This document shows positions 47,118-57,473 of a stretch of DNA of 64,000 nucleotides, piece by piece (within the stretch, counting starts at the first letter, position 1; every line of letters begins with the position of its first letter). The stretch lies in the NCBI GenBank assembly GCA_030789695.1, contig CM061141.1, forward strand, positions 326,105,938-326,169,937. Direction: 5' to 3'. The notes under the pieces were generated by a model that saw only the letters and a list, made by a program, of their open reading frames with translations, did no database searches and had not been told where the DNA came from. The position numbers and the translations under genes were made by a program. The stretch comes from Scilla litardierei. Its lineage: Eukaryota; Streptophyta; Magnoliopsida; Asparagales; Asparagaceae.

Positions 47118-47452
47118 GACTTATAGGATAAGTCACTCGGCCGAGTGGCGCGACCACTCGGCCGAGTGGCTCAGTTTAAAAATTTTCGAATTTTTTTTGT
47201 AAAAGTAGCGACTCGGGCGAGTATAACTTCCCACTCAGACGAGTAGACCAAGGTCACTCGGCCGAGTGCCAAGGCCACTTAGGGGTTTAAGTGCTGAAAG
47301 TGTCTGATTCACTCGGTCGAGTGGCAAAGTCACTCGACCGAGTGGCATATAAATGACAGAGAGTGGTTTTTCGAATCTACCCTGATCAGTACTCTACTCG
47401 GCCGAGTAGAGTCTTCACTCGGCCGATTGAAAATTTCACTCGGCCGAGCGGG
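47118..47452 (-). promoter_or_regulatory. CGGCCGAG palindrome array with TATA (Athila host)
   Basis: Many ACTCGGCCGAGT-type 12-bp palindromes, then CCTATAAGTCG on the minus strand only a few bases downstream. Same place as 54376-54723 in the plus-strand element, upstream of the third ORF. Confidence 0.6.
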
Positions 47453-47511
47453 CTGCTATTTTTAGCTCCAACTCTCTGTTTTTGCTCCACTTTCTGATTT
47501 TCTTCCCCCGT

Positions 47512-49287
47512 TGTCACGCCCCGCTTCCCAAAAACAGCGGAGGCGAAGCGTGACTATGCCAGCTAGGCCAGAGCTAAGGAGCCCTGACCCAATAAGCGTC
47601 TGTGTGGTACCAAGACGAAGGTACAGGTCCCTGCATGTTAGTACAGAATAATAAGAGTACAAGAAAGGGAAAGACAAATCATTTTATTATTCCAACATAT
47701 CGAAAGTACTAAGTCTCAACGCCCAAAGGGCAACAGCAGCAGAAAAGGAAATCTAACGGTGCAAGCACCCAACCTAAACAAATAACAAAAGGTGATACAC
47801 ACCCAAATAAAGTAAATGGACAACTCTGGAAACTGGAACGGGAAGTCTCTAGCTCTGGTCCTCCTCAGGGTCGTACTCAGGATCGACGCTCTCTGGCTCC
47901 ACGTCAGCTGGAAAGTCAGTCTCCTCAATGTACTCTGGCTTGATCCCTGACGTACAGCACCAAAAGAAAGGAACTGTACGTCAGGTAAGGTCTACAAGAA
48001 GAGGTTAGACCAAACTGCAAGTGCACCAACTATTTAACAACGTTTTACTGGTTGATTAACATGTTGATGTTATAACAGGCGAACAAAACGAAAGTACACG
48101 CAGCAGGAAAGTAAACACGACAAGTAGTAGTCGTACCGAGTGCTACCGACTACGGGACTAGCCTACAGGTGTCAAGACAGACGGAACAAGGAGAGCCAGA
48201 CAAGACAAGACAAGACACGAAAAGGGTTCACGCCTTTACGGTTCGAGGGGGATCAGACCCTCTTACCGCGTGCACGCTCAACCCTACCCCAAAACCCCAA
48301 GAATCGTGACAGGACAAGGGATCACTTGCTCTAGCTTGACTAGTGCCATATTGCTCTCTGAGCTATGTATCAGTACAAGGGATCACCTGCTCTAGCTTGA
48401 CAGGTGCCCTATTGCCCATCGGGCTGTGAATCGGTACAAGGGATCACTCGATCTGGCTTGGCGAGTGCCCTATTGCCCAGCGGGCTGTGCAAGACAGAAC
48501 GAGACATGTCGAGACGGAAGGGACATGACACGACAAAACAGGAGGGGTTGTACTAGGGTGTCCACAACTCACACACACCCATGTCAAACCTATGATGTCA
48601 AAATTGTTGTTGTTGGACTCAGACTTCGTTGTCAAATCTGGGCCATCAAGGGCGTCCCGAACGCTATCATTTCACGTCCGGTTCTCATGTTTCTAAAATA
48701 ACAATTCTAACAAGACTAAGGCCTAAACATGGCCAAGAACGCAAGTGGTACACTTGCCTGCGGTGGCGAGTGCGTCGTCTTCCTGGAGCACTTCGTCCAA
48801 ACGTTTAGTTGTCGGAGGAACGTCTGAAAATCGTGACACGGCGACGGTGTCAGATCGCGACTTAATAATTTCTATTAGGGTTGTGTCTAAGTTATTGGGA
48901 CTATCCTAATCGTCAAAATCACATTTTTAATGTATACAAGCCTAATCAACGATCTATCCTATGTGTACATGCATAAAGTTCATTCGTCGATTTCTACGGT
49001 TTCACAACGTTTTAAGGATCAACGAAAAAATAAATTTAATTGATTTAGTTGCTGTTTTTAATTAGGTTTCGATCATTTACGGTGGGGGTTTCTACGAGTT
49101 TAGGGGACCAACCTGATTTGACGATCGAGCGGAGATCCGGCGTCAGATCTGGAAAAGGTGGAAGCTTTGCGTCGTCCGGAAGTTCCTAGGCCGCGGGTAG
49201 CGCAACGAGGAACGTTGATTGTTGGTGATGTCGTCGGCCTCCGTAGGTGGTGGTGAAGATCTTGGCATCTCCCGGGGTCGTCGTCGC
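47512..49287 (-). repeat. Solo Tekay-type LTR, left part
   Basis: Starts TGTCACGCCCCGC like the LTR at 33102. Its other end is at 62082 (CGTTACA), with CCCGT at 47507-47511 and 62083-62087. The two parts total about 2.4 kb, the usual length. Contains a donor-like AATCAG/GTTGGTC near 49115 and the acidic ORF of family d. Confidence 0.85.
47849..47984 (-). CDS. LTR-borne small acidic ORF with covarying hairpin (family d)
   Basis: On the minus strand a perfect 11-bp stem CTGACGTACAG / CTGTACGTCAG (47947-47984) precedes a 34-codon acidic frame ending EEDQS-stop at 47849. Where families b and c have ATG in the 3' strand, this one has ACG, and the opposite strand has changed to match. Either the ORF is read as a spliced exon or it starts at a non-ATG codon. 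Confidence 0.5.
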
Positions 49288-49581
49288 TGATCACTCCTTA
49301 TTTTACACCTTTTTCCGCATGTTTGCATGCCATTTAGATCGCCCAAATCATGTTTTTCACGATTTATCGACGATATTGCGACGATTTTCACGATTTGTTG
49401 TTTTTGTCGCATTTCAGGTGATTTGGCGCGATATGGAGTGATCTTGAGATGCGCTTACTCTAGACGGCCACCGACGACCTCCCCGAGGGGTATTTTGCTG
49501 TTGGAGAGGAGCGGAAGAAGAATGGACGTCGCAGGAGCGACGAGGAGGCCAAAATAAGCAGATTGGGCATTTTTTGTGTCC

Positions 49582-49963
49582 CACTCGGCCGAGTGGAGGA
49601 GCCACTCGGCCGACCAGCGAGACACCGCTCGGCCGACCCGTTCAGACACGTTTTCCATGTGTACTCGGCCGATCGACGGAGACCACATCGGCCGAGTGAC
49701 TATACCACGTCCGCCCGAGTGGCGCCCAGACGAAGGCCCTCAAAAATATTGAAGTTACTGTTTTTCGGCCACCTGAGCTTCAGAAGACCCACTCGGCCGA
49801 GTGGTAAATCCTGTCCGCCCGAGTGCAGTGAAGCCATCGGCCGAGTGACGACAACTCACTCGGCCGAGCCGCCTCCGAACTGAAGACCCCTGAAAGCCCC
49901 GACTTACTGGAAAATTACAGGGTTTTTCACTCGGCCGAGCGACTTTTGTCACTCGGCCGAGTG
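49582..49963 (+). repeat. ACTCGGCCGAGT palindrome array in Athila LTR
   Basis: About a dozen full or half copies of a 12-bp palindrome, some degraded to CGCCCGAGTGG or TCGGCCGA. It ends about 80 bp before the TATA box. The 3' LTR has the same array at 59741-60122. Confidence 0.93.
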
Positions 49964-50442
49964 CGATGCGCTGCCTGTAGCGAAATTTGCGGAAAACAGG
50001 CTGTGCAGGGGCGTTTTGGTCAGGATTTTTGGACGATTTTTGGGGCTATTTAAGCCCTGTTTTTACCCTAGTTTTAGGAGCCATCTCTTAGATTTTTTGC
50101 AGCTTTTTAGACTACTTTTTTTAGCTTTATTATTGTGATTGGAGAAGAGGGAAAACTTGGATTTTTGTTGAATTAAATTGAAGAACTCCATTGGTTTGCA
50201 TCTCTATCCCCTAAAAATTCTATTTTTATTGTTTATTTCAATATTTGAGATGAATTCTATTGTTTATTTCATTGCTAATTATTGTGCTATTGCTATGATT
50301 TGTGAGTAGTCTCCACGTCTTGGGGCGTGGGGATGAACCCTACAAGCCCTATTCATGATTGTGATGAATCGGTAGAAATTGAGCTAGGATTGTTGTTAGA
50401 GATTAGATTGGGATCAATTTACTACGGACGGCTAGGTATTCA

Positions 50443-50745
50443 TATCGATTGGGATTTGCAAGAGATTGGATCCCAATTCGATAGGAAGCCCTAGAAATCC
50501 GAATTGGGTTGGAGTCGGATTTTCGAAGTATCGGTTTGCAAGAGATTGGACCGATACTAGGATTTCCGGGTGCAATTCCATGCCGATACCCGTTTGCAAG
50601 AGATTGGACGGGTAGGAACTATCCTAATCTAGATCGTGGACCGAGTTTGCAAGAGATTGGGCTCGGTGCGCGATTGGACGATGATGTTGATCCTAATGCT
50701 AGCTTCTCTAGGCTAGGGTTTGCAAGAGATTGGACCCGAACCTAG
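50443..50745 (+). other. Five stem-loops with one constant loop
   Basis: Loop TTTGCAAGAGATTGGA occurs five times (once ending in G). Each is framed by its own complementary stem: TATCGATTGGGA/TCCCAATTCGATA at 50443-50483; AGTATCGG/CCGATACT at 50527-50558; TACCCG/CGGGTA at 50587-50614; ACCGAG/CTCGGT at 50640-50667; CTAGGCTAGGG/CCCGAACCTAG at 50708-50745. They lie a few hundred bases after the TATA box, so in the RNA leader. A role in packaging, dimerisation or Gag binding is a guess. Confidence 0.85.
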
Positions 50746-51112
50746 GAAAGCTATAGACCGGCAACAGCGCGAGAGCGTGAGCTTGGTTCTACATTTAGTT
50801 GCAACTAGTTCATCCGAATTCTCATTCTAGCAATTTTAATACCGACGAACCGTTCTTATGAAATGCGGTGAGTAGCGGGGATTCCCCATTCCCTAGGCGT
50901 TCTCTATTTGATTTGATATTTCGCACTTTTGTCTGACGATTGTGACAGGATCGCCCAAGGCAATTATCTCTCTTGAATAGCCAGGTTGATTAGGAACAAG
51001 CACGGTCATTCGTCCTCCCTGTGTTCGATACCCGCTTGCCGCTATACCGTGCGCTTGCGGTAAAACTACAACCGTCGCCTCGGGACGTGTATCCGGGGTG
51101 CGATCAAGTTTT

Positions 51113-51130
51113 TGGCGCCGCTGCCGGGGA
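51113..51130 (+). other. Primer binding site, tRNA-Asp type
   Basis: TGGCGCCGCTGCCGGGGA, six bases after the LTR. The Athila/Tat families use this tRNA. A second copy follows the 3' LTR at 61272-61289. Confidence 0.85.
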
Positions 51131-51276
51131 GGCGATTGCGTTTGATTCTTTTTCACCCTAGCTACTTCTTTCTTTTATTTTCATTTTTTATTATTACCAT
51201 TATTATTTCCTTTACTATTCTTACCTAACACTTCCACGGTACTAATCATCTCTTTGAAACTCTGTTTTCCCTGTGC

Positions 51277-54048
51277 ATGTACACGAGATCTACGGCGGAC
51301 TCCGAAGCCTTATTATTCGATCCCGAGATCGAACGTACCGCGCGGAGACTTAGAGCGGAAAGGAGACAATATCCGGAAGGGCGGTTTATGACCAACCCGG
51401 AAACTCCCGAAGAATTGGCGGCGAGGATGGCAAGAATAATTTCTGTTCGCGATAGGCTTCGACCTAAGACCTCTTCTACTACGTCATCCATCGCCGTGCC
51501 GGAGTTGGCGGCCGACAAGAACTTCGAGCTAAAGACGGGATTGGTGGTTTTGATGCAACAAGACCCATTTCATGGGAACGCTCATGAGAACCCCCACTAC
51601 CACATCCAATCATTCTTGTCGAAGTGCGCCACTTTCCAAATGCCGAGGGTCCCCATCGATGCCATCAGACTGCGCCTCTTCCCCTTCACGCTAAAGGACA
51701 AAGCACTCTATTGGCTGAGGACGCAAGCTGACGGAGTTTTCACCTCTTGGGATGGGTTGGCGGATGCATTCATTGACAAATTCTATCCACCATCCAAGAC
51801 GGTGAAGATCCGGAGCGCTCTCATGTCCTTCAAGCAAGGACCACATGAGACGCTCTATGAAGCTTGGGAGCGATTTAAGGATTTGCAGCACCAATGCCTG
51901 CACCACAGTATAGAAGATTGGGAGTTAGTGCATAGCTTCTACAACGGTCTCCAACCGGGGACCAAACAAATTATTGATGCCGCGGCGAATGGTGCAATCT
52001 TGTCCAAGACTCCCGAGGAAGCTACGGCCCTAATTGAGGAGATGGCCTCAAATAACCAACAATGGGGCGATGAGCGAGGACACTCTATGTCCTCCTTAAA
52101 GCCAACTAGCATCTACGAGGCGAAGGCCGTAGCGGAGCTTACGAGCAAATTTGATTCTCTCCACAAGGTGGTGGAGAGATTGGAGAAGTTCATCACGGAG
52201 CCCCAAGGAAGCCCTTCCACCTCCGCGCCGACGAACCAAATGTGTGATTGGCAAGACCAATCTCAAGCCATGTATTCGGGAGGAGAGCAAGGAGAAGGAT
52301 CCTTGGAGCAAGTACAATATGTTGCGGGGAACTAAGGGTATTGGTCCAATCCGGCCACAAGAAATCACCCGGGATTCTCCTACGCCAACAATGAAGGAGC
52401 CTTGAACCCGCCACAACAACCGCCTAATCAAGCTCGACCACCACCACCCCAACAACAATACTATCCGCCGAGGGGGCCTCCACAACAAAACTTCCACCCA
52501 AAGCAACAAGTCCCACCTTATAGGCCTCCCGGATACAACCAAGGGTAGAGGAATCAAAATCAAAACCCTCCACAAGCTCCACAACGATCCGATTTCGAAA
52601 CTAGAGTGGAGGCGTTCATGGTCGAGCAAAACAAGGTGAATGCTACTTTGAAGGCGGGGCAAGACTCCCTTAACACCGTAGTGGCTCAAATCTCGGAGCA
52701 ATTGGCTTTGCTCAATCGGAACACTCAACGATTGCCGGCACAACCGGAGCAAAACCCACGGGGCAACACCGGCCACATCAACGCCGTAGTTGCCGTTACT
52801 ACTAGAGGCGGGAAGGACACCACCCCCGCCATGATTCCTATTGAGGAGCCCGTGGAGGAAAGCTCGGAGCCAATTGAGCCGATAGTTGACGTTGAAAAAG
52901 AGAAGGAGCCACGAGACGAGGAGAAATCTAGAGCGGAAAAATTGATTGAGGAAAGACGCTTCATGCCACCGGTCCCATTCCCCCAAAGGCTCGCTAGAGC
53001 TAAAATGGAGAAAAGGCTAGCAAAATTTCTCGAGTACCTAAGAGGAGTTAGCCTAAATATTCCCTTCCTTGACGCCATCGTCGAGATCCCCACATATGCC
53101 AAATTCTTGAAGGACTTAATTTCGGGGAGAAAGAGGAAGGAGAAGATCATGCTAGCCGAGGAGGGCTCTTGGTTCACCAAGAGAGAAAAGGAGCCGGCGA
53201 AATTCAAAGATCCGGGGAGTTTTCGGATTCCTTGCACCTTGGGCGGCGTCCCTCTTCAAAAGACGTTGGTTGATCTTGGAGCTAGTGTAAGCCTCATGCC
53301 CCTCTCCATGTTCTTAAGGCTAAACACCGGGACAAAGTTGAAACCCACCGACATGCGCATTCAATTAGCCGATGGACGGATAACAAGGCCGGTGGGGATC
53401 GTCGAAGACATCCCACTTCAAGTCCCGGGTGGAATATGCTTGCCATGTGACTTCGTCATCATGGACGTTAAGGAGGAGGGAGACACCTCATTGATACTTG
53501 GACGCCCATTCCTCGCCACCGCCGGAGTCATCGTCGACGTGCGCGAAGGTACCTTGACCTTAAACGTCGGAAACATCAAGGTGGAGCTCCACATTCCTAA
53601 GGCTATGAAGCATATGCCTTATCACGAGGAACTTGACTACATGGACCTCCTTGATGAGGTGATAGAGGAGGCGATTCCTCACTCAATTGGCGCTCTTTTT
53701 GATGAAGACTTTGATGACGGCCCGGATTTAGGCCATGAAGACAATACTGATGATTCCCCCGACCTCTCCACTGAAGTTGATGAAGGCGACGCTGACGTCG
53801 CAAGGATTTGAGAGCTCTGCAAGCTCTCGAAATTAAAGTCTCCAAAGAATACTCCGCCAGCACGAAAACCGGCATCACCGGTTAAGCCGTTGACCGGAGC
53901 AAACGCTAGCTTGGGGGAGCCTCCCCCCAACACTATTCGAGACAAGAAACCACCGCGGGAGAACGCGCCGCCGCCACATCCAAATCCAAGCGCGCTCCCC
54001 GGAAAGTTTGACGGGTGCATCCCGTATGCACCAAACATCCCGCATTGA
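51277..54048 (+). pseudogene. gag-pro: Athila-like gag-protease polyprotein
   Basis: One frame of 923 codons with stops at 52333-52335, 52546-52548 and 53809-53811. Starts Met-Tyr-Thr-Arg-Ser. Gag domain around 51540-52060 (LRLFPFTLKDKALYWLR, the WERFKDLQHQC segment); Pro/Gln-rich middle at 52390-52560; retropepsin near 53240-53530 with DLGASVSLMP (Asp-Leu-Gly, usual for Athila) and ILGRPFLAT. The tail is acidic, then Pro-rich, and ends at TGA 54046. The expected RT region never begins. All three inner stops could be C-to-T changes (CAA, CAG, CGA). Confidence 0.9.
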
Positions 54049-54375
54049 TTGAAAATTATAGGGGGTCGAGCTCACGACCTTAAACGAGCGCTTGTCGGGA
54101 GGCAACCCGATGGTTTTTGCTTTATTTTTACTTTTCCTTTATTTTCGTTTTAGAAATTTTTAGTGTTTTGAGTCGATCGCCAAAAATTTTGTGATAACGG
54201 GTCCTATTTTTCTTGACAGGAGAGGAGATAGGTAGATCCATCATGAGGAGGATGAACGAGACGACGAGGAGCACCCCAAGAAGGCGTTCGACGCTTAGGA
54301 GGAGCATAAAATCGACTGGAGGAAGAAAGACGGAGTTTAGAGCCCAAACGAAGACAAACAGCAGAATACAAGGCT
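54049..54375 (+). other. Post-pol spacer of Athila type
   Basis: GACCTTAAACGAGCGCTTG followed by TCGGGAGGCAACCCGATGG is the conserved stretch that normally follows the Athila integrase. The minus-strand host has it at 62290-62330 after integrase. Here it follows protease directly, which fixes the deletion between them. Confidence 0.7.
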
Positions 54376-54723
54376 CACTCGGCCGAGTATACTAGTCACT
54401 CGGCCGAGTCCAGAAGTCCGTCCGGCCGAGCCGCTCACGAACGAGGGAAGTCTACTGTACCCAACTCTCTGTCTATTTTCCTCATTTCATTAGAACTGCT
54501 ACTCGGCCGAGTCTACATTCTCACTCGGCCGAGTAAAACGGATACCCTCCTAGAGCGAGTCATGCCGAGTAGCTTGAGTCACTCGGCCGAATGGACTTAC
54601 TCCACTCGGCCGAGGCTGGCAAAGCCACTCGGCCGAAGCGATATCGGGGAGAAAATTTTTATTTGCCTCGCTCGGCCGAGTGATCACGTCACTCGGCCGA
54701 GTCGTAAGTTTTATTATAAAAGG
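54376..54723 (+). promoter_or_regulatory. Internal CGGCCGAG palindrome array with TATA box
   Basis: About eight ACTCGGCCGAGT copies, then TTATAAAAGG at 54714-54723. The region after it is GC-rich and leads to the third ORF at 55268. A T-rich stretch at 54927-55088 ending CACGCGTAG could be a leader intron. It repeats the layout of the LTR promoter. Confidence 0.6.
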
Positions 54724-55267
54724 GGCTGAGGGGGCGGCACATTTTTCGAAACGCCAAAATCCCAAATCGCCCGACCCCTCGGTTTCCCCTCGCCCGATCG
54801 CTTCGCACGAGCTCTCACTCGCCCGGACGACCCCCGCCCCGCCGCCGCTCGGCCCGCCACCGCCGGCCGAGCACGCGCCGGTGCCCCGCCCGAGTCGCCG
54901 CCGGCGGCACTCCGTCCAACCACCTCCGGTTCGCTTGTTTTCACCATTTTCTCCTCTTTTCATGTATATTTTGAGGATCCATGTGCTAAACCCCCCTAAC
55001 CCAAATCAATTTCTATATCTATCTATTATACCCCTATTGCTCCATACATTTTGATTATTACTCGCTGATATCGTTTTTTCACGCGTAGGCTGCTTCTTGG
55101 AGCTTAGGGGAGGCCAGGGGAGCTTCTACGGGCTGCTCAGGACTACGTGGAGGCGCGGACTTCGCACGCTTCCACGGCTTAGCACTCGCGGCGTGTTCAG
55201 GTATACTCTTTCCATTCTTTGTGCACACGCCGCACTTTTCACTTTTCGGCGCGCGCTCGGGGCCGAT

Positions 55268-57473
55268 ATGCCTCCCCGGACACGGCCGAGGTCGACGAGA
55301 GCTTCCGCCAAGCGGAAGCGATCGGACGAGGCCGGCCCTGCTCACGAGGTGGAGGACTCTCCTCTGCCTTCTCCCGCACACCCCGTCCACCCAGCACAGC
55401 CTGCAGGCCCCGCACAGCCCGCACAGCCTGCAGCGCATCCACAGCCCGCACAGCCCGCACAGCCACTCCCCGCCGCTGCACAGCCACCACCACCGGCTCC
55501 ACTGGTCGGGCCACTCAGGATCACGTTCCGAGACGACGTACACCGCGCCGTCTTCGACCGTATCTCCCAGCGCTCGATCGTAGCCTCCAGGTTTGCACAC
55601 CTCGCTGACCTTGGACGCCTGGGGGTACTCGAGGGACTGCTCACGTTGTACGACAACGTGGGCTGGCGAGATTTTCTGCAGGTGTCGGCGGACACGTACA
55701 CCCGCCCGACACTTGAGGTTTTGAGCTCGATCGCCCGGACCGACGAGGGATGCTCGTTTCGGTTCATGGATCGAGAGTGCCAGGTCACTCTCGATATGAT
55801 GAGAGCATTCTTCTCTTGGCCCGCTGTCCCCGGAGCCGATCGCGGTTACGGCCCCACCCACATCCCCCCACCTTCTTTTGACGCCGGTGCCTTTTGGGCC
55901 CGGATTACTGGTCTTCACGCCGCCTTTGACCCTAGTAGGGCCAAGGCCTCGGCCATAGTCCACCCCTGCCTACGCATTGCCCAGCGCCTTTTGGCGACTA
56001 CCTTTTTGGCCAGATATGAGCCGGGCACGATGTCTACGCCAGAGCTTTACATGCTCTACGCTATGACATGTCCCAGAGCTCTATCTAGGGATGGACTCGA
56101 GCTTGTCCCCGCCGTCGTGATCGACATTGCGGCTTGGTTCTTAGACCGCATCATTGTGTCGGTGGGCGCTCGCTCACCGATATGCTGCGGCGGCCTGATC
56201 ACCTTGCTTACATTGATGACCGGCGAGGACCTACCTGCCGACCTGCGACGAGTATCGGGCCCCACTTCGTTGTCGATAGACGTCATGGCCCGGATGAAGA
56301 TGCTTCGTCCGTACGGCGAGCGTCACTGGGTCTGGTTGCACGGCCCTTTTGGTGCCGATTACATGATTCTCCCGAGCCCTGCTCGGACTCAGATTGCACC
56401 AGCCCACGTTGACTGGCTCCCAGATATGGATGTCCTCATCCCCGCTGCTTACGTGCTCGAGGCCGATGAGGCCGAGCAGGCCCACGCTGCCCACGCTGCC
56501 CAGGCTGCCCCCGCAGACCCTGCTGTCCACCCTGCCGAGCCTGCTGCCGACCCAGTTGACCCAGTGGCCTCTCAGCCCATACCAGGTGTTTCCACTGCTC
56601 CTGACACTTTTGTCCACACCTCTGCCAGTATCACGAGTACCTCTGCTGAGCCCACTTCCACCACCCACGCGGCTGTCACCACTTCCACCACCTCCGCATC
56701 CACCACCACCACTGGCCCCCTGTCTGTCGAGCCTCTTTCTTCTGCCCTCCCCGAGCACCCGCCGACCATGGTCGAGTGCGGAGAGCCCTCGTTCGCTTCG
56801 GTCGTGGAGACCATGTCTGGCATGATCTCCGCTGGGGTCACACCTTTTGGACCGCACACTTCTACCCCAGCGGGAGATTCCTCTGTCTCCACCGCCACCA
56901 TTTTCTCCGAGAGTGTCGTGGCGTCTGTCCACACTTCTGTGCCACGGACCTCTCTGGCCACCTCGTTGCCTCTTTTGCACGCTTCCTTTGCTGCCGCTAC
57001 CTCCACTTCTCGCCAGCCGGTGTCCCGGCCTCACACGGAGGCCAGGCCCACTTTTCCAGGCGCGGCACCTTTTGTTCCCTTCCCCGCTGAGCCCGTTACA
57101 TACTCCACACGCGTGCGCCAGCCTCGCCCTGCGCAGCTCCGACCGGTGCGTCCCTCTGCACCACCCCCGCCCGACACTGTACTGCAGAGCATTCGTGCTC
57201 TTAAGTTGGCGGTGAGTGGTCTCAGAGGAGACCTTAGGACCCTTTCCTCCACCGTCTCTGCGATGGCTGGACGCTTCGACCTGATCCCCCAGATCCACTA
57301 CTGCCTCACCCAGGTCTTGGAGCGTCTCCCGCGCGTGCCCCCACCCACCCAGCAGGCACACCCCCACACACACTCAGCCTGCTGCCACTACCACACCCAC
57401 CCCCGCTCAGCAGCCTCTTCCACCCCCACCACCTCCGCCCCGGGACGGAGACGGTGCAGCGCCACCTTCTTAG
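55268..57473 (+). pseudogene. Athila third ORF (ATHILA ORF-1-like), frameshifted near its end
   Basis: I start at ATG 55268 (Met-Pro-Pro-Arg-Thr), since the 57 codons upstream look like leader. Order: basic Pro-rich N-terminus, Ala/Pro/Gln repeats, a globular domain from about residue 80 to 400 (RFAHLADLGRLGVLEGL, DRECQVTLDMMRAFFSWP) like the Arabidopsis retrotransposon ORF-1 family, then a Ser/Thr-rich region and a short coiled-coil-like segment (VSGLRGDLRTL). Near 57360-57410 the frame slips: the Pro-rich end matching 46588-46620 is in the +1 frame and stops at TAG 57471-57473, while the original frame runs on to 57823 through untranslated DNA. Function unknown. Confidence 0.75.

Larger units (their letters stand above)
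44817..47511 (-). mobile_element. Athila-like host element, left part (3' region)
   Basis: Reverse-complement counterpart of 57150-59270 in the plus-strand Athila-like element: shared AGAAAATGATCTAGC, AAGCTTGGGGGAG and the same 3' noncoding sequence. It contains the tail of the third ORF (46588-46959) and a CGGCCGAG palindrome array (47134-47452). The outer Copia is inserted at 44816. CCCGT at 47507-47511 is the target copy of the solo LTR. 44822-46587 is noncoding apart from T-rich and AT-rich tracts. Confidence 0.85.
49288..51106 (+). repeat. 5' LTR of Athila-like element
   Basis: TGATCACTCC...GGTGCGATCA, 1819 bp. Order: leader-distal region, CGGCCGAG palindrome array (49582-49963), TATA CTATTTAAGCC (50046-50056), transcribed part with five constant-loop hairpins (50443-50745). 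Confidence 0.94.

Noticed and set aside
55079..57373. Large minus-strand frames opposite the Athila third ORF
   Set aside because: They are shadows caused by GC-rich codons; no motifs, and the plus-strand frame matches the copy at 46588.
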